Shown here: positions 36,004 through 48,900 of the stretch, one piece after another | How positions within the stretch are numbered: position 1 is the stretch's first letter | Layout of the letters: the number at the start of each line of letters is the position of its first letter | Source: Rhyzopertha dominica | Lineage: Eukaryota > Arthropoda > Insecta > Coleoptera > Bostrichidae | Assembly: GCA_025024175.1 (NCBI GenBank) | Contig: QCXZ01000137.1 | Coordinates: 18,104,001 to 18,168,000, forward strand | Direction of reading: 5' to 3' | Length of the DNA stretch: 64,000 nt | The notes under the pieces: model-generated | Databases searched by the model: none | Told to the model about the DNA's origin: nothing | What the model saw: the letters and a program-made list of their open reading frames with translations, nothing else | Made by a program: the position numbers and the translations under genes

Positions 36004-36015
36004 CAAGCTTTTATT
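36004..36015 (-). promoter_or_regulatory. Possible TATA-like box of GC-A
   Basis: The minus-strand sequence AATAAAAGCTTG lies about 80 bp upstream of the GC-A start codon, the same 12-mer as upstream of SP1. A CAGTTT candidate initiator lies about 30 nt downstream. Suggestive only. Confidence 0.22.
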
Positions 36016-36099
36016 GCGATAAGGGCTCTCGTCCCAAATGCCTAACAGCTGTTAAACATGCACGCGGCAATTAGCTAGATAAACAATAATTGAATGTGT

Positions 36100-39000
36100 A
36101 TTATACGACAGCGCAATTTCTACAGCGGCGCAAGACATCTCTTGCTAAAAGCTTTCGTGTTCTGGTAAGTTAATTAGCAGCGTAATTTTCATTTAGAGAA
36201 GCCCACAGCACACATAGATAAACTAGAAAATAAGTTTCAACCAGAGAACGACTACAATAAGAAATTAAAAATACCCTTGCCGAGAATAGAACTCTAATGC
36301 ATCCCTTTCTAAGCTATCTAACTATCTAACTACGTCGTTTTCTTAACATGTCTTATTGATTGACTTATTGAACCATCGTACGGTAGTCATTTCTGCCGCT
36401 ATTGGATGTACGGCCGGGTTGGCCTTCTACCCAGCGGTTAGAGAGGTGACAAACTTCTTGCTATTCTGGATATCCCATGAGGATTGGAATGGGAAGGTTT
36501 TCGAGGTACACCAACTAGTGGATACTTTATTAGCTTAGCTGGGCTGCATTATTCTTCTTCTTCTGATCAGCTGCTGTCTGGACTTACGTACAGATTTAGG
36601 ATATCTGGATTTATTATTTCCTTGTCTTTTGTCTTTGTAAATGAATTCCATCCAGTTCTCAACAGAAAAGCTATGATAAGTAAGATCATTAACAGCCGAT
36701 GCGATCGATAAGATGATGGATTCGGTGTTTCATTTTTTCCTATTTGTACTACAAAATCATAAACGGTCGCTAGAGTCTGTGTAACATGCAGCAAAATTTT
36801 GCAATTTTCTATTCATAATGTCCCAAATTAACGTTAGTTCAGAGTTCGGAGTAACTCTGGCTAAATAAGGTCTTACATTATTTTATTAAAAAGACAAATG
36901 GGGAGGGTCTAGAGATAGGGTAGATAGTGTGGTACCACTGAGTTCTGGACTACCATTCGTTGTAGTAGCAGTATCTGCAAATGATAATCCGGCCTGTGTC
37001 AATCCCGCTATATGCCATAATGCAGGGTGTTTTAGAAGTTGGGAAAAATACATTCACTAGGGAAATGGGGTACCCTAAAATCTCTAAAAATATTTGCAGG
37101 CTTCTAATACTTCCGCCAGGGGGCGTTATTAGCATTGCCAATAATAACAATAATGTCTAAAAAGTACGTTCAAGACCAAAATCCATGTATAATGTCATTT
37201 TTTTTATCAAAAGCCACTGGAGAGGGGTTGGGGAAGGATCACATTGATGCAAACAAATGACTTCTATTCAGTTTGGACAATCGCGTTTTAGTCGGGTTTG
37301 TTTCATTGCGTTGTGCAATATTGCAAAAATATTTATTTTACCTCATAACTTTTCCGCTAGAGGTGCAATTCTCACATATTTTATATTTTTGCAAATTACT
37401 CGAAATTTTTAAATGGAATGGTACTAGTTTATTAAGATTTTTTGAAAAAACAATTTTGTATGCTTCAAAGCAAAAAACAATGCTATCTTTATTTTTAGCT
37501 AAGTTGTCGCTAAAAACGTTAGAAATTTCTAAAGTAACTGCAATTATTTTCAGTCCTTTACTGAATTAACTTAACCAAAATCGAGCACGGCGTTAAAAAA
37601 AACTAATGAATTGTGCAATTTGTTTCCGAATTTGTCACCATTATATCACTAATAAACCTTCCAAGTAGTTAACTAAATGCGAGGTCATGGAAAAAACATC
37701 TTTATTTACTTTTTTGCATTTCTCAGTGTGTCGTCAATTTAAAACCGTTTAGCGGCTGCTTTGAATTTAATTTGGTGCAACCTGCAGTACAGTATATTGT
37801 GCTTATTGTAGCTTGGGAGCAGATACAAAAATGCGGCACAACAAATTACGAAGTCAACGCCGCCCGCGTTGCATAAATCATTTATGCAACCCTGTACAAA
37901 ACAGTACTTGTGGTGAAATCTTGATAACGCCTTACCGTACCTTAGAAAAAGATTAAGAGCAGCAAGGAATTAGTTACCAAATAAATTGATTTTTTAGCTA
38001 CTAGGGCACTGCGTACAATGGATATCTTTAACGCCAGTAGGTCACTTTAAATTTAAACACAGCTGCCTTGAATTTCCTTTACAAGGTCATGTTTCAAGTC
38101 TAGTGGGGCACCAGCGCAATTTAAATGAGTTTTGTCCCTCTTTGCCTATTAATTATTTAGGACATTTTAAATGTTTGAAGCGCCTGGGCAAAGCTCAGGA
38201 GGTATCCAGCAAAGCTTGATAAAAAACGAAGAACCATCCTTGATTGTACTGTAGGGAGAATAAATATTAAATAGGCAAAAGTGGAGTCGCGTACATTGCA
38301 ACTTACGAAATTACGCCATAAAACAAGTAGCCCCAAGGCTTTGGTTTAAAGGTAAGCACCAGAATTTTTAGAACTTAGGAGCTGTCTTGCTGATTGCTTA
38401 ACCGGGTACTGGTAAAAATATTTTTCAAAAAAAATGTGCTTTTTAGTAACAATGTTTATTCTATTAGTTTGTTCCGTTCAGCATAAAAAAAGACAAATAT
38501 TTTTATTAAGAATTCAGAATTGCTAAAAGGAACATAGGTAAGTGAAAAAAGTAGGTATAAGATAACCCAAAGGTCAAATTTATCTTTAAAGGTATTTTTT
38601 GGTGCGTTTCAAAGATCAAGAGCTGTCGTTGGACTATCGCCAATTTTTTTTCATTTTCATTAAGAAGAGCATTTACTTGGAGCGATCGGGCAGAAATGTA
38701 AACTATGCAATCCGTATTACCAGCGGGACATGGGACGTAAGAGGGTAGCCGATAGGTTGTAATCACGCAAAGATCGTACGAGCAACAGGCGGGCTAAACT
38801 AATATTCGGAAAATTGCTGACTGTAGTATGTGCATAAAAAAGTAAGCATGATATTAGTAACTTACTATGATATTATACCAGGTTATTAAAAATATGGGAT
38901 AACCCAATAACTCATTTATTTCTGTAAATATGAACTATATAACATTTCATTCTAACTGCATATCGACTATGATTTCTGGAGGAACTTTTATAATAATTTT

Positions 39001-39535
39001 CCTTCCGCCTCCCCATTGCTTCGGCAGACAGTAAATTAATGGGAAAGAGCTTTTAACATTAAACGTGTCACGTGTATTTAGACATACAATCTTAGAAATC
39101 CAGTCATATCGGAATAGATCATATGCCGCTCAATCATTCCCGTCAGGTTTCTTCTTAGCCTCACTTTTCACTGGATACCACGCGACGGACCTGGTGGGGA
39201 TGGGCATTCGCATTCCGCTCTCGTGACAGACTCGTGAGAAAGTGTTTGCAGTTTTAGATTTTTTTAATGTTTTTACTCATTTATCGTGCTCATGTTTTTG
39301 ATAGTGTACGTGGAGTTCGAATTTTTCGTTAATGTGCCTTAGTTTTCGAGAAATTGCTCGGCAGAAATACGCATTTTTAAGCAAAATATAACAACAAATA
39401 TTTACATAACCGTACCAAATTCAGAAAAAACTCGTACTCTACGTTGTAGCTACATCTTTTGTCATTGCCACGTCGAAATTTCACTTCGAAAAAGTTTCGA
39501 ATAACTCGGTAAAATGTACAACGGTAGGTGCTTAA
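36100..39535. other. Intergenic region between GC-A and GC-B, repeat-derived
   Basis: 36400-36640 shares a segment (around GCTGGGCTGCATTATTCTTC) with 17830-18000 and is probably a dispersed repeat. 37024 onward starts GCAGGGTGTTTTAGAAG, resembling MITE termini. An 86-aa minus-strand frame at 38506-38766 and a 98-aa plus frame at 37273-37569 have no recognised domain. No host gene is supported. Confidence 0.4.
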
Positions 39536-39539
39536 TATA

Positions 39540-39544
39540 TAATA

Positions 39545-39575
<31 letters not shown>

Positions 39576-39576
39576 T
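39540..39576. repeat. ATA trinucleotide microsatellite
   Basis: About 36 bp of nearly perfect ATA/AAT repeat between the two cyclase genes. Confidence 0.9.
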
Positions 39577-39859
39577 AAACGCCTCTCTTAATCGCCCATC
39601 ATTGCGTTTGATTTATTTGTGATATATTATTCGAAATGCGAAAGCTATTCAGCATTTCAAGAATTTTTATCTTCTTATCGATGGACACGTGTAGTCTTGA
39701 ACAAAGGGTGACTGATATTTCAGCCTCTTACTATAACAAATACGGCAATTATGAGTATACAAATCAGACTCGCAGCCTTTTACATTACACCGACGGTGCT
39801 GGCATAATTTTAATTAACTCCTTAAAGGATTAAACGAGCCACATCTTAAGACTTAACAA

Positions 39860-39865
39860 TTTAAT
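39860..39865 (-). terminator. Possible polyadenylation signal of GC-B
   Basis: ATTAAA on the minus strand, 38 nt downstream of the GC-B stop codon. It is the common variant hexamer and no closer AATAAA is seen. Confidence 0.4.
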
Positions 39866-39902
39866 AAATGAATAAATTACATACAAAGCATTTCTATAGC
39901 GG

Positions 39903-42900
39903 TTATTTACAAAGGATGTTATCCATTAAAGACTTCTGGCATCTCCTGTGACTTGTATCCTCTTTATCAAATAACCAGAATGTTTCCATGCTTCCTTTGC
40001 CCTAAAATTAGAAAAACTTGTTTAAAATAACTCACAAGCGGGGATTTATGAACATTTAACTCAAGTGACTCGTAATTGCTAAGGGCAACATTTAACCCAC
40101 GAGCGTATCTATATGTAGGTATATATAAGTTAAAGTGCTGTATCATGTGTTAAAAAAACTCTGTTTCCCATTTACCTTAAGTTTGACAGCCCCTCTGCCC
40201 TCGATTATATACCGATGCGGCGGAAGCAACTTCTTAGTGCATTTGGATATGTGCACCATTCCGGGCTAGAAAATTGAATTTTAACGTTGCTAGACAACAA
40301 AATATAAAAAAATCGTATTAAGTTACCGAACTCGTGGATTGCATCCTAGAAGCTGTATTCACCGTATCGCCGAAGAAACAGTATCTCGGGACTTTAATAC
40401 CAACCACTCCTGCTACCACTGGTCCTGAGTGAACTCCTGAAAATTTCATTAGTCTGTATAGCTATGCAGGATACACATACAGTGCTTATTGACAACCGTG
40501 ATTTTACTTTAAACTAAACTTTTAGTATTACCTATTCTAATTTCGGTATTAGCTCCAGACGGCATCTTCAGTTCCTTGATTTGGTCAATCATACATAAAG
40601 ACACGTCACATATATTTTGAGCATGCAGATCTGTTTGTTCTGGTGCTCCACTAACAGCCATGTAAACTTGTCCCACAGTTTCCACCTGAAAAAGTCGATA
40701 GTATAGGATGTGTCAAGACGAGTTCATATTAGATGTTTTCGAAGAATTTCTTATAGAAAATTTTTAAAATTTTGCAGTAGTAAATCCTCGAATATGATTT
40801 TAATATCCCATATATTTTAGCATTTTTTGTTTGTGTGTAAAATTCTAGAGTGAAAAGAAATTTCAAGATACAGTATCTTTTCAAAATTCTTGACAGCTGC
40901 AGAGTCCCATTTGGCATTTGCCACACAACAAGAAAATTCGAATCTAAACAATTGTCACCGCTAACACCAAGGGTCCAAACTACATTTCCATTAACTCATA
41001 ATTAGAAAATTGTGTATGCAGCAGTTATAGGGTATTTCATAGATATCAAAATAAAGTTAAAACTTAAAAGGAAAACTAGGTGGATCGAGAATTATTATTA
41101 TTTTTTATTCTACGGCTTATATCAAACTCTGTGTGGCTATAAGTGACAGCTTTTTTCATATTCAACATTTTAAGTGATCTAACATCACGATTGCTTTTAA
41201 CTAAATTTGACAGATATTAAAACAATGTGACAGATGTAATTTATGCCGCATTTATAATTTGTGTGCACTCAAAATTTCACGTCTATCAGGATATACAAAC
41301 GACGATTTAAATTGATTTATGGTTCCTGCTAAATACAACAGAATTGCAGTTGTTGAGTATTTGCGGAAAGATTTCCCCGCAAGCCCAGATCAGGTCGTAA
41401 AGCGGCACGAATACTGCTGTTTGAATTTTAGATCATTTCGACCAAAAGTAAATAGAATTAACTTTCCATCAAACAATGAAGACGTGTAAATAAACTTTTT
41501 GGCGTTTTATAGTGTCTATGAGAAAGCTTCAGTGCGCGAACTTCATTTGAAGTTAGCGTTTGAAATAATCCACGTAATTTTTCAAAATCACAAATCGAAA
41601 CTGTTATAGTACCACGCATCATCATGAAACTTTTGATTACTGTCGCAGAGCGAGGTTTTATGATAGGTTTTTGTTGTGCTCACAAGAAAATGTAAATTTT
41701 CCACACTTTGTTATCTCGGCAGACTAGGTGAAATTTTGTATAAACGGAACGTTTAACCGCCGTAATAGTGACTTTTGGTGTGATCAGAATCCACACATAG
41801 CACGAGACGTTCATTTTTAAAACTCTTGGCAATTTAATGTGTTTTGTGCCGTAACAAACNACAGAATTTTTGTATTTGCATTTTTGTAANGAAAACACTA
41901 TAAGATACTTAGATATTTGACAACGTATGGGCAACCAGGGATTAACAGACTTCCAGAATGCTGGGTTGGGACCAACACGATGGTACCCCCCCTCATCGAA
42001 CTAGACTCGAAGCAAATTTTGAGGATAAGCGGATGGATATCAAAGAACATTTACAATGGCCAGCGCACTCCCCTGACCTATCAGTTTCACATTTTTTTAT
42101 TTGGAGATATATAGAAACCAAAGTACCTACATGCATATCCATTTACTACCTGAAAGACTGTACGTTTGCTACTTTGACTAATGTTCAAATCAATCAAGCT
42201 ATGAGAAGAAATCTTTTAAAAAGAGTCAACAAATGTTTAGACCGCGGTGGAAACATTAAAACATTTGTTAAAATGATTGTTTGCGTAATATTATATTTTA
42301 AGAGCTTTTAATTAGTTGTTATGGTTATTACTGTTTTGTTCATTAATTACGTTCGTTTATTTCTATTCTATTCTAGCTTCCGCCTATTCAAATAATAATC
42401 GTTGTAATTCTGTTATTCTTTATTATATTCTTATATTTGCAAATACACGCATTGTGCACCTTACAAAACATTTTGTTATACACCAAACAAGTTAATAATA
42501 AATAAATAATAAATAAATAAATAAAATAAATAAATTGTCGTTTTGTTCTTCTTGACTTTCTTTTACTACTATTAGTGGTAGCTATCTCCAAAATAGAGCT
42601 TTAGTTGTTATTATTAAGTGTATTTTTTATAAATTTAGAAAACTACATGCGAAATGTGGTAATTTGTCTAGATATCTTTATCAGCTTGATGGCTGCAAAT
42701 ATCTGCCACATGTGTACGTTTTAGTGACTGTCGTGATGTTACATAAGGAACAATTTCAGCATGAAATGATAAATATAAAAAATAGTCACATAGTGTTCAT
42801 ATACAAACACCAACTGAAATGTTCAGTAGAATTCATTAAACCTGAAAAGGCGGGATCCATTTAATTTTTTTAGTTTCGACCACACCTTGATATGTGGTAA

Positions 42901-45900
42901 TATCACGCTGTAACTACTGCATAAACGGTTTTCAAAATATTTGTATTATATTAGTATTAGCCGTGACAATTGTTTCGATTCGGATTGTCTTGTTGTGTGG
43001 CAAACGCCAAAATTACTCTAGAATCTAAAAATGCAAAAATATACAGAGTGTTCTACCTAAAATACCGAGGTTAGCGTGAACTTCCGATAAAACCCGAAGT
43101 TGTTTTGAGCTGCCAATACTTCAATTAAGAAACATATTAGCAAACTTGATGCTGCAAAATTTTGGAATTCTATGAGCGCTTCTGCGAAATCATCCAAAAT
43201 TATGAACGTCTCACAACCTATAGTAGGTAGAGAGGGTAGAAATGTTATTGATAAAAATTTAACAACTGCCGCCTAAAGCGCTTAAAAAAAGAGTTCCATT
43301 ATACTAAGATTATTATTACCAATCATAAAATATTTTAGAAATGGCAATAAAACTTACAGCATCTGATTTGATTACTATTTTGGTAAGTATGGCTCAAAAT
43401 CTTTTTGTCTTTTTTTAAGACGCAGAAGTTCATATTTACATTACTTAGTACTGCCTACTGGGATTTACAAATCAATGTCAGACGTTTATCACGTACGAAG
43501 AAGTACCTATTTCGTCAAATAAACGTTTGCCGAGATGGGTCTGCCCAAGAATATCAACCGGTAAAGATACCAATATGAACCTTTTATTAACAATTAATGA
43601 AAATCAACATGTTTCTGCAACATCATTATGACAAATTTGTATGTATACCAGCTCGATTTTGCAGAATATAAAACATTATATCGCTACTTATTGAATTTTT
43701 GAATAAAAGTGATACATTTCTGTCCCATTTAACTTTCTCTTCCTGCAAAAAATTCTTACCCCTTGAATTTTGACCAACGTCGTAAAGGCGTTTCTACTGA
43801 TGTATAGTAAGGTTTTGTAACTAATTGAATACTAATAATGAAACACTTGTCTTTAATACTACTTCCAAATTTATTTTTCGCAAGTATAGATACAGTGGGG
43901 TGTGGTGGGGAAAGATCTGTTTATATTGAATTTTTGGCTTTAGTATTTAAATAAATGAGTTATTTAAGTTGATGAGATCAGTGTTTAGCAGGTGGTTGGG
44001 GTTCAGGTCTCAGCCATAGAGCGTTTGACTGGTATTCAAAAGATCCCGAGTTCAAATCTCGGTCAAGGCCAATACTTTTTCATTTCGTCTTATGCCTGCA
44101 AACCCAATAAAAAATTACGTATGCTCATTTATAAATGAATTCAGGCAATTATTATCTTTCATAATATTATAAAACGGCACTAACATTGCGTAATACTGAG
44201 AAGCAGGTCACAAGTTTAACATAGGCCTGAAAAGTATAAAACCGTTAACACGAGCAAACTTGAACCCTTTAGAGGATATGTTTTTATGAAACGCGATTTG
44301 AACCACAACACAGATATCACGCCCTTAAAAAAAACCTATATTTCAATAAAAGCCAAATATAATATATCGGTTGTTTTAATTTAGTTATACCTGTTAAACC
44401 ACTGAAGAAGGCTGTATGGCGCCTGAACAGCTGTCATTTTGCTTTACCAATAATAAACTTGTAAATCGTGTTTTATAGTTAGTGTTTTAAGTAACTATCA
44501 ACCGTTGTTCGGTACAAAACTTCTCATNTTTTAATATAAATAAATAAAAAAGTTTAAGAGCTGGCATGAAATCTTTACAATGATTCAGCTATTCAAAGCA
44601 CTTCTGCTGTAATTATTATAACACGTACTACCATAACTCAAACGCCGCGAGTTATAATTACATATCGTATCCCAAGGGTACTTTTCATCAATATTGACGA
44701 TTCCGAACAAATATAGATGAGTTTTAAACTGTGGCTTTAGCAAACAAATTTGTTTGCGGTGATATTGCATTGCATTGGAAATAAATTACATCTATTGCAC
44801 CTGACAGGGAAATACGGAAAAATTAAATGAAGGCAAAAAAAGTCGCTTGTAATGACAAGAAATAAATCTAGATATATCGATGCGTTTACAGTTAATCAAT
44901 CAAAAAGGCTTATTAGCTTTTTCCACACATCAAAAGTTGGACGGAAGATACGAGGCAGTTCACTTTTTATTTGAAGGAAAATCCATTTACGCGTCTCATC
45001 CTATCGAGCGTTACGGCAGTTGCTATGTCCGATAACCAGATGACGTCTTATACAAGCCATACAGGCGGATAAACATTTTCAGCTTCGATATTTACCCCTT
45101 TTGACCCGGTTTGGATATAACCCTTATTAACTATGCTGTTAGAGAATAAAGTCAACTTCGTACATCGTATACGCTAGCGCTAAAGAATAAGGTATTAGCT
45201 TATCCTGAAGCGTGATCGTCATTTATATTTTGCCAAGCCGTATTAAATGCGTCATTTACAACGAGTTTTACCAAGAACAATCGTGGCTTTTAACATGTTA
45301 CACTAAATATATACAACTAGGATCAGTGTTAAGAATGATTATTTTGAGGGCTGAGTATCCCCTCATTTCAGTATTTCGGTTTGCCACCATCGATTGCTCT
45401 TCGCGATATTAAAACAATGTTTTAATTCTCTAGATTCTAGAACAAGAAAGCCACATCCAGCTTTATCTCATAATGCATTTTTACTAATGTCACACGCGGA
45501 GCAAGATGTGTTCTAGCGCTACTCTGATACTGTACTGCATCCTGTAATTCTGTTGACTATGCCTATCTATTAGACATATTAAAAAAACTGCAGTACCACT
45601 CTTAGGAAATCATCTGGTTTTCAAAATCTTTTAAATTTATCGGTTTTTCTTTCCTGTTGTCCAAGGCTAAAACATGATGCAAATTTAATTGTAATATAAA
45701 AAATGTAAAATGCATGTCTATGCTGTGCTGTCTACACCTCAACCAACTGCAGATAGTACTATTTCGTTTAAACGAGAGCAAATATTAGTAAACTGTCCTG
45801 TAGACTACAATAACCCAAATTAATCAACTACGCTTCTTGACTTATCAAATATAGACTACCTATTGCTATCTGCTGGACCTGTCTTGGGTAAACAATCAAA

Positions 45901-48900
45901 GGAAAGTGAACGCTGTTACCGGAAACGAACTGTCCCAGACTCCAAACAGTTGCTACCAAAATGAGAGAAGTTCAAATTCTGATAATGCTCTTGCCAAGAC
46001 CGTGACGTCAATGTAAAATTATAGGGCCAGGTTAGATTACCATGAAGCAAATTTCATCCAAAATAAAAACAAAACGAAAGATTCGCGCACCCAGCTCTCC
46101 TTAGGAGTTTTTTCTTATACTTTATCATATCAGAAACTATCTAAATCATTTAGTATTAAGCTTTATCAAATTACTGACCTTATATACGTTGAACTGGTCT
46201 AATACGTAGTCAAAGCACGAGAAAACTGCATTCATGGTACACACAACGTCCATTGCATCCTTTACAGTCGCATGGTTGAATCCAACCAACTCACAAAACA
46301 TGATGGTTACTGCATCGAATGACTGGAATAATACAAGCAAATAATTAAAGGTTATAATTTATTTAAGTCTGTTAGAAGGTTAAAAGATTACGGTATGCTA
46401 GGAAAACGGGATTTTCTGTAGCGTGCACTGACTTTAAATCAAGAATAATTACGTAGGGCTTGAAGTACGGGTACTGCCGGGGTGTTCTTTTGTTTTAAAA
46501 ACCTATGAAAGCTTTGACTTCTGCATGCTTTGCGGTCAGATCACGCTTCAAGGAAACCTCGTTTTTCTTGAAAACGACAAATAGTTCAAGAGTAGTAAGA
46601 AATACATTATTACCACCGCCTGGTCTTTCCCTTCCCTTTTCTAGTTTATGTACACAATTTTCGATGCTGAAGAATTACTCGACCTGATTTGACCTGGCCA
46701 GACACGACATCTTGTTGTGCAAGCACATAAAAACTAAATTATAGACTAACGACCAACAAATGGCTGGATGTTTCTATCAATTTCTATCAATTGGAAGTTG
46801 AAGTTAATTAAAGCCAATACAATAACAATATGGCTGTAAAATATAAAGATGAATATTACTAATTAAGTATAAATTGTCGATAATTAACGAAAAATGTTAT
46901 AACCATCGTAAAACGCCAAGTACGAATAAGGGTTATTAGATATTCAAAGAAAGAGATTATGTTCACCTGCAACCTGCAACCTCAAGAATAGTTACAATAC
47001 TTGTATGGAATCATGCTAAAATATTCTTGCTAACCCCGGGATTTAACAAACTTGGTCTTTTGGTCGCATCAATAAAAAGATTATTATTTTTAACCACTTT
47101 ATCCAAATCATTACTTTGTAGACCAAACTTTAAGTGAAAATTATTTCCAGTAACATCCGAAGTGATACCAAGCTTCTTATTTGAAATAAAAAAGCGAATA
47201 TAAATGCAGAAATAATTTTTCAGTAAAACCAATTTGAAATAGCGATTTTTTTATAATTGATGAAAAGAAATTTATTCTTGACATTAAAATATTTTATCCG
47301 TCTATTTTTATTAAATTAGGCGCTAAAATTGTCATTTTTGTGGCTGCCTTATCAATAGTAGTCAGAAAGCTCCAAATTTCAATATTATTTTGTTCTATTA
47401 CTATTTTTGCATTATGTGTTGATTCTGACAAAGAAATACTATTTTGTTGTACCTCTGTTAACTAGACAAATGTTTAAACAACAATAACAGACCCGCCCAA
47501 TCACTAGGTGTTATATGGGCTAATCGATAACTGTCAACAGTGATTTGATTAAATTCTTCCTTATAATAGGCGGGCAACTATTTCTGCTACCTTTTTTTTG
47601 TTGCATTTTTTTATCATGGGTCTATTTATATTGTTATATTGACGCAGTATACAAGCAATTATCATTCAGAATTCCGAACAAGTCAAGAAAAACAGACGTT
47701 ATTATCGATATACATAATAATGGTGCAATGGTGGTAGAAAGAAAGACTTCGAAGAACATTTTTTGTCTTTTCCGCCAAAAAAAAAGGAAGAAATCCACCT
47801 CGAAGACAAGACGACTTACAAAAACACTTTGCGCAAGTTTGTAATGTATTAAAACATTTGTTTTAAATTTTAGAAATTTTAAGGAATTCGAAATGAAACA
47901 GGGAAATTAGAAACACATCGTTTCCTTTTAATTTTGGCCTTTGAATACAATGTAGTCAAAATACATTGGGCTTACATTTTCTACCCAAATTCTACAACAA
48001 AGTGATTTATCGAAACTTTCTGCGTGTGTAGCATACAGAAAACTATAATTTACACGCAAACGCCCGTCAACAGTTCAAGTCAAAGGTGTTACATTAGTTG
48101 TTAGAGCATAATCCTAGAGCCCACTGTTTATGAAATAAATCGATTGAAATGAACGCCGGATACCTTAATTTCTTTAAGTTTGTTGGTTTGCAGCAGTGGC
48201 GGCTAGCCAGGTGNGGTGTCGCCGCAACGTAAGTATTTCCTAAATAAACTAGGATCTTAAGACTAAATATCAAAATGCACTTTTAATTTTATTTTAAAAA
48301 TTTTGGCAAAGTTTATACCCGTTATCTGCTATTTTTATGGCCCGATACTTACGTAGCGAGATCCAGCTGGCAAGAGTGAAGCGAAATTTCGTTAGCCTCA
48401 GTCTCGCAAAAGCTACATACGGTGGAACATGGGGATGATCAGTACACGTGCACTGGTCAGAACAGAATTGGGTATTTGCCATGTATTTAAATTTTGTTAA
48501 ATTGCATATTAATAGGTAGCAGCTAATCTACAAAACAGCTGTGACAGCCTATAAATTCGAAAAAATATATCGCCAAAATGCGAACATATTGGCCGTGCGT
48601 CAGGTGTCTTGTAAATGGTCGCTTGTTTACATCTGGGATCTACGCGTCACGCATCAGCCTCAGCCCGTCAATTTATCAGTTTGTTGTTTGCGTTCATTTT
48701 GGGACAAGCGAATTAAAATGCGCCAAGAAAAAGTGAACTTATAAGTTATGACTTCTGAATACATGTTCATTGTTATGGAATTTGTGTACAGCGACGAGCG
48801 GTTCAACGCGGCGGAGATGAGGAACGTAATAGCAACAGCATAAGTGAACTTTTTATCAAATTAACGTAGCATTGATAATTTGATCACAGTGGATTGTTGG

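Noticed and set aside
39636..39833. 65-aa plus-strand frame between the cyclase genes
   Set aside because: No recognisable motif, next to a microsatellite, and of a length expected by chance.
42490..42533. CRISPR-like or satellite array
   Set aside because: It is a simple AAAT repeat without spacers. No CRISPR array was found anywhere in the window.
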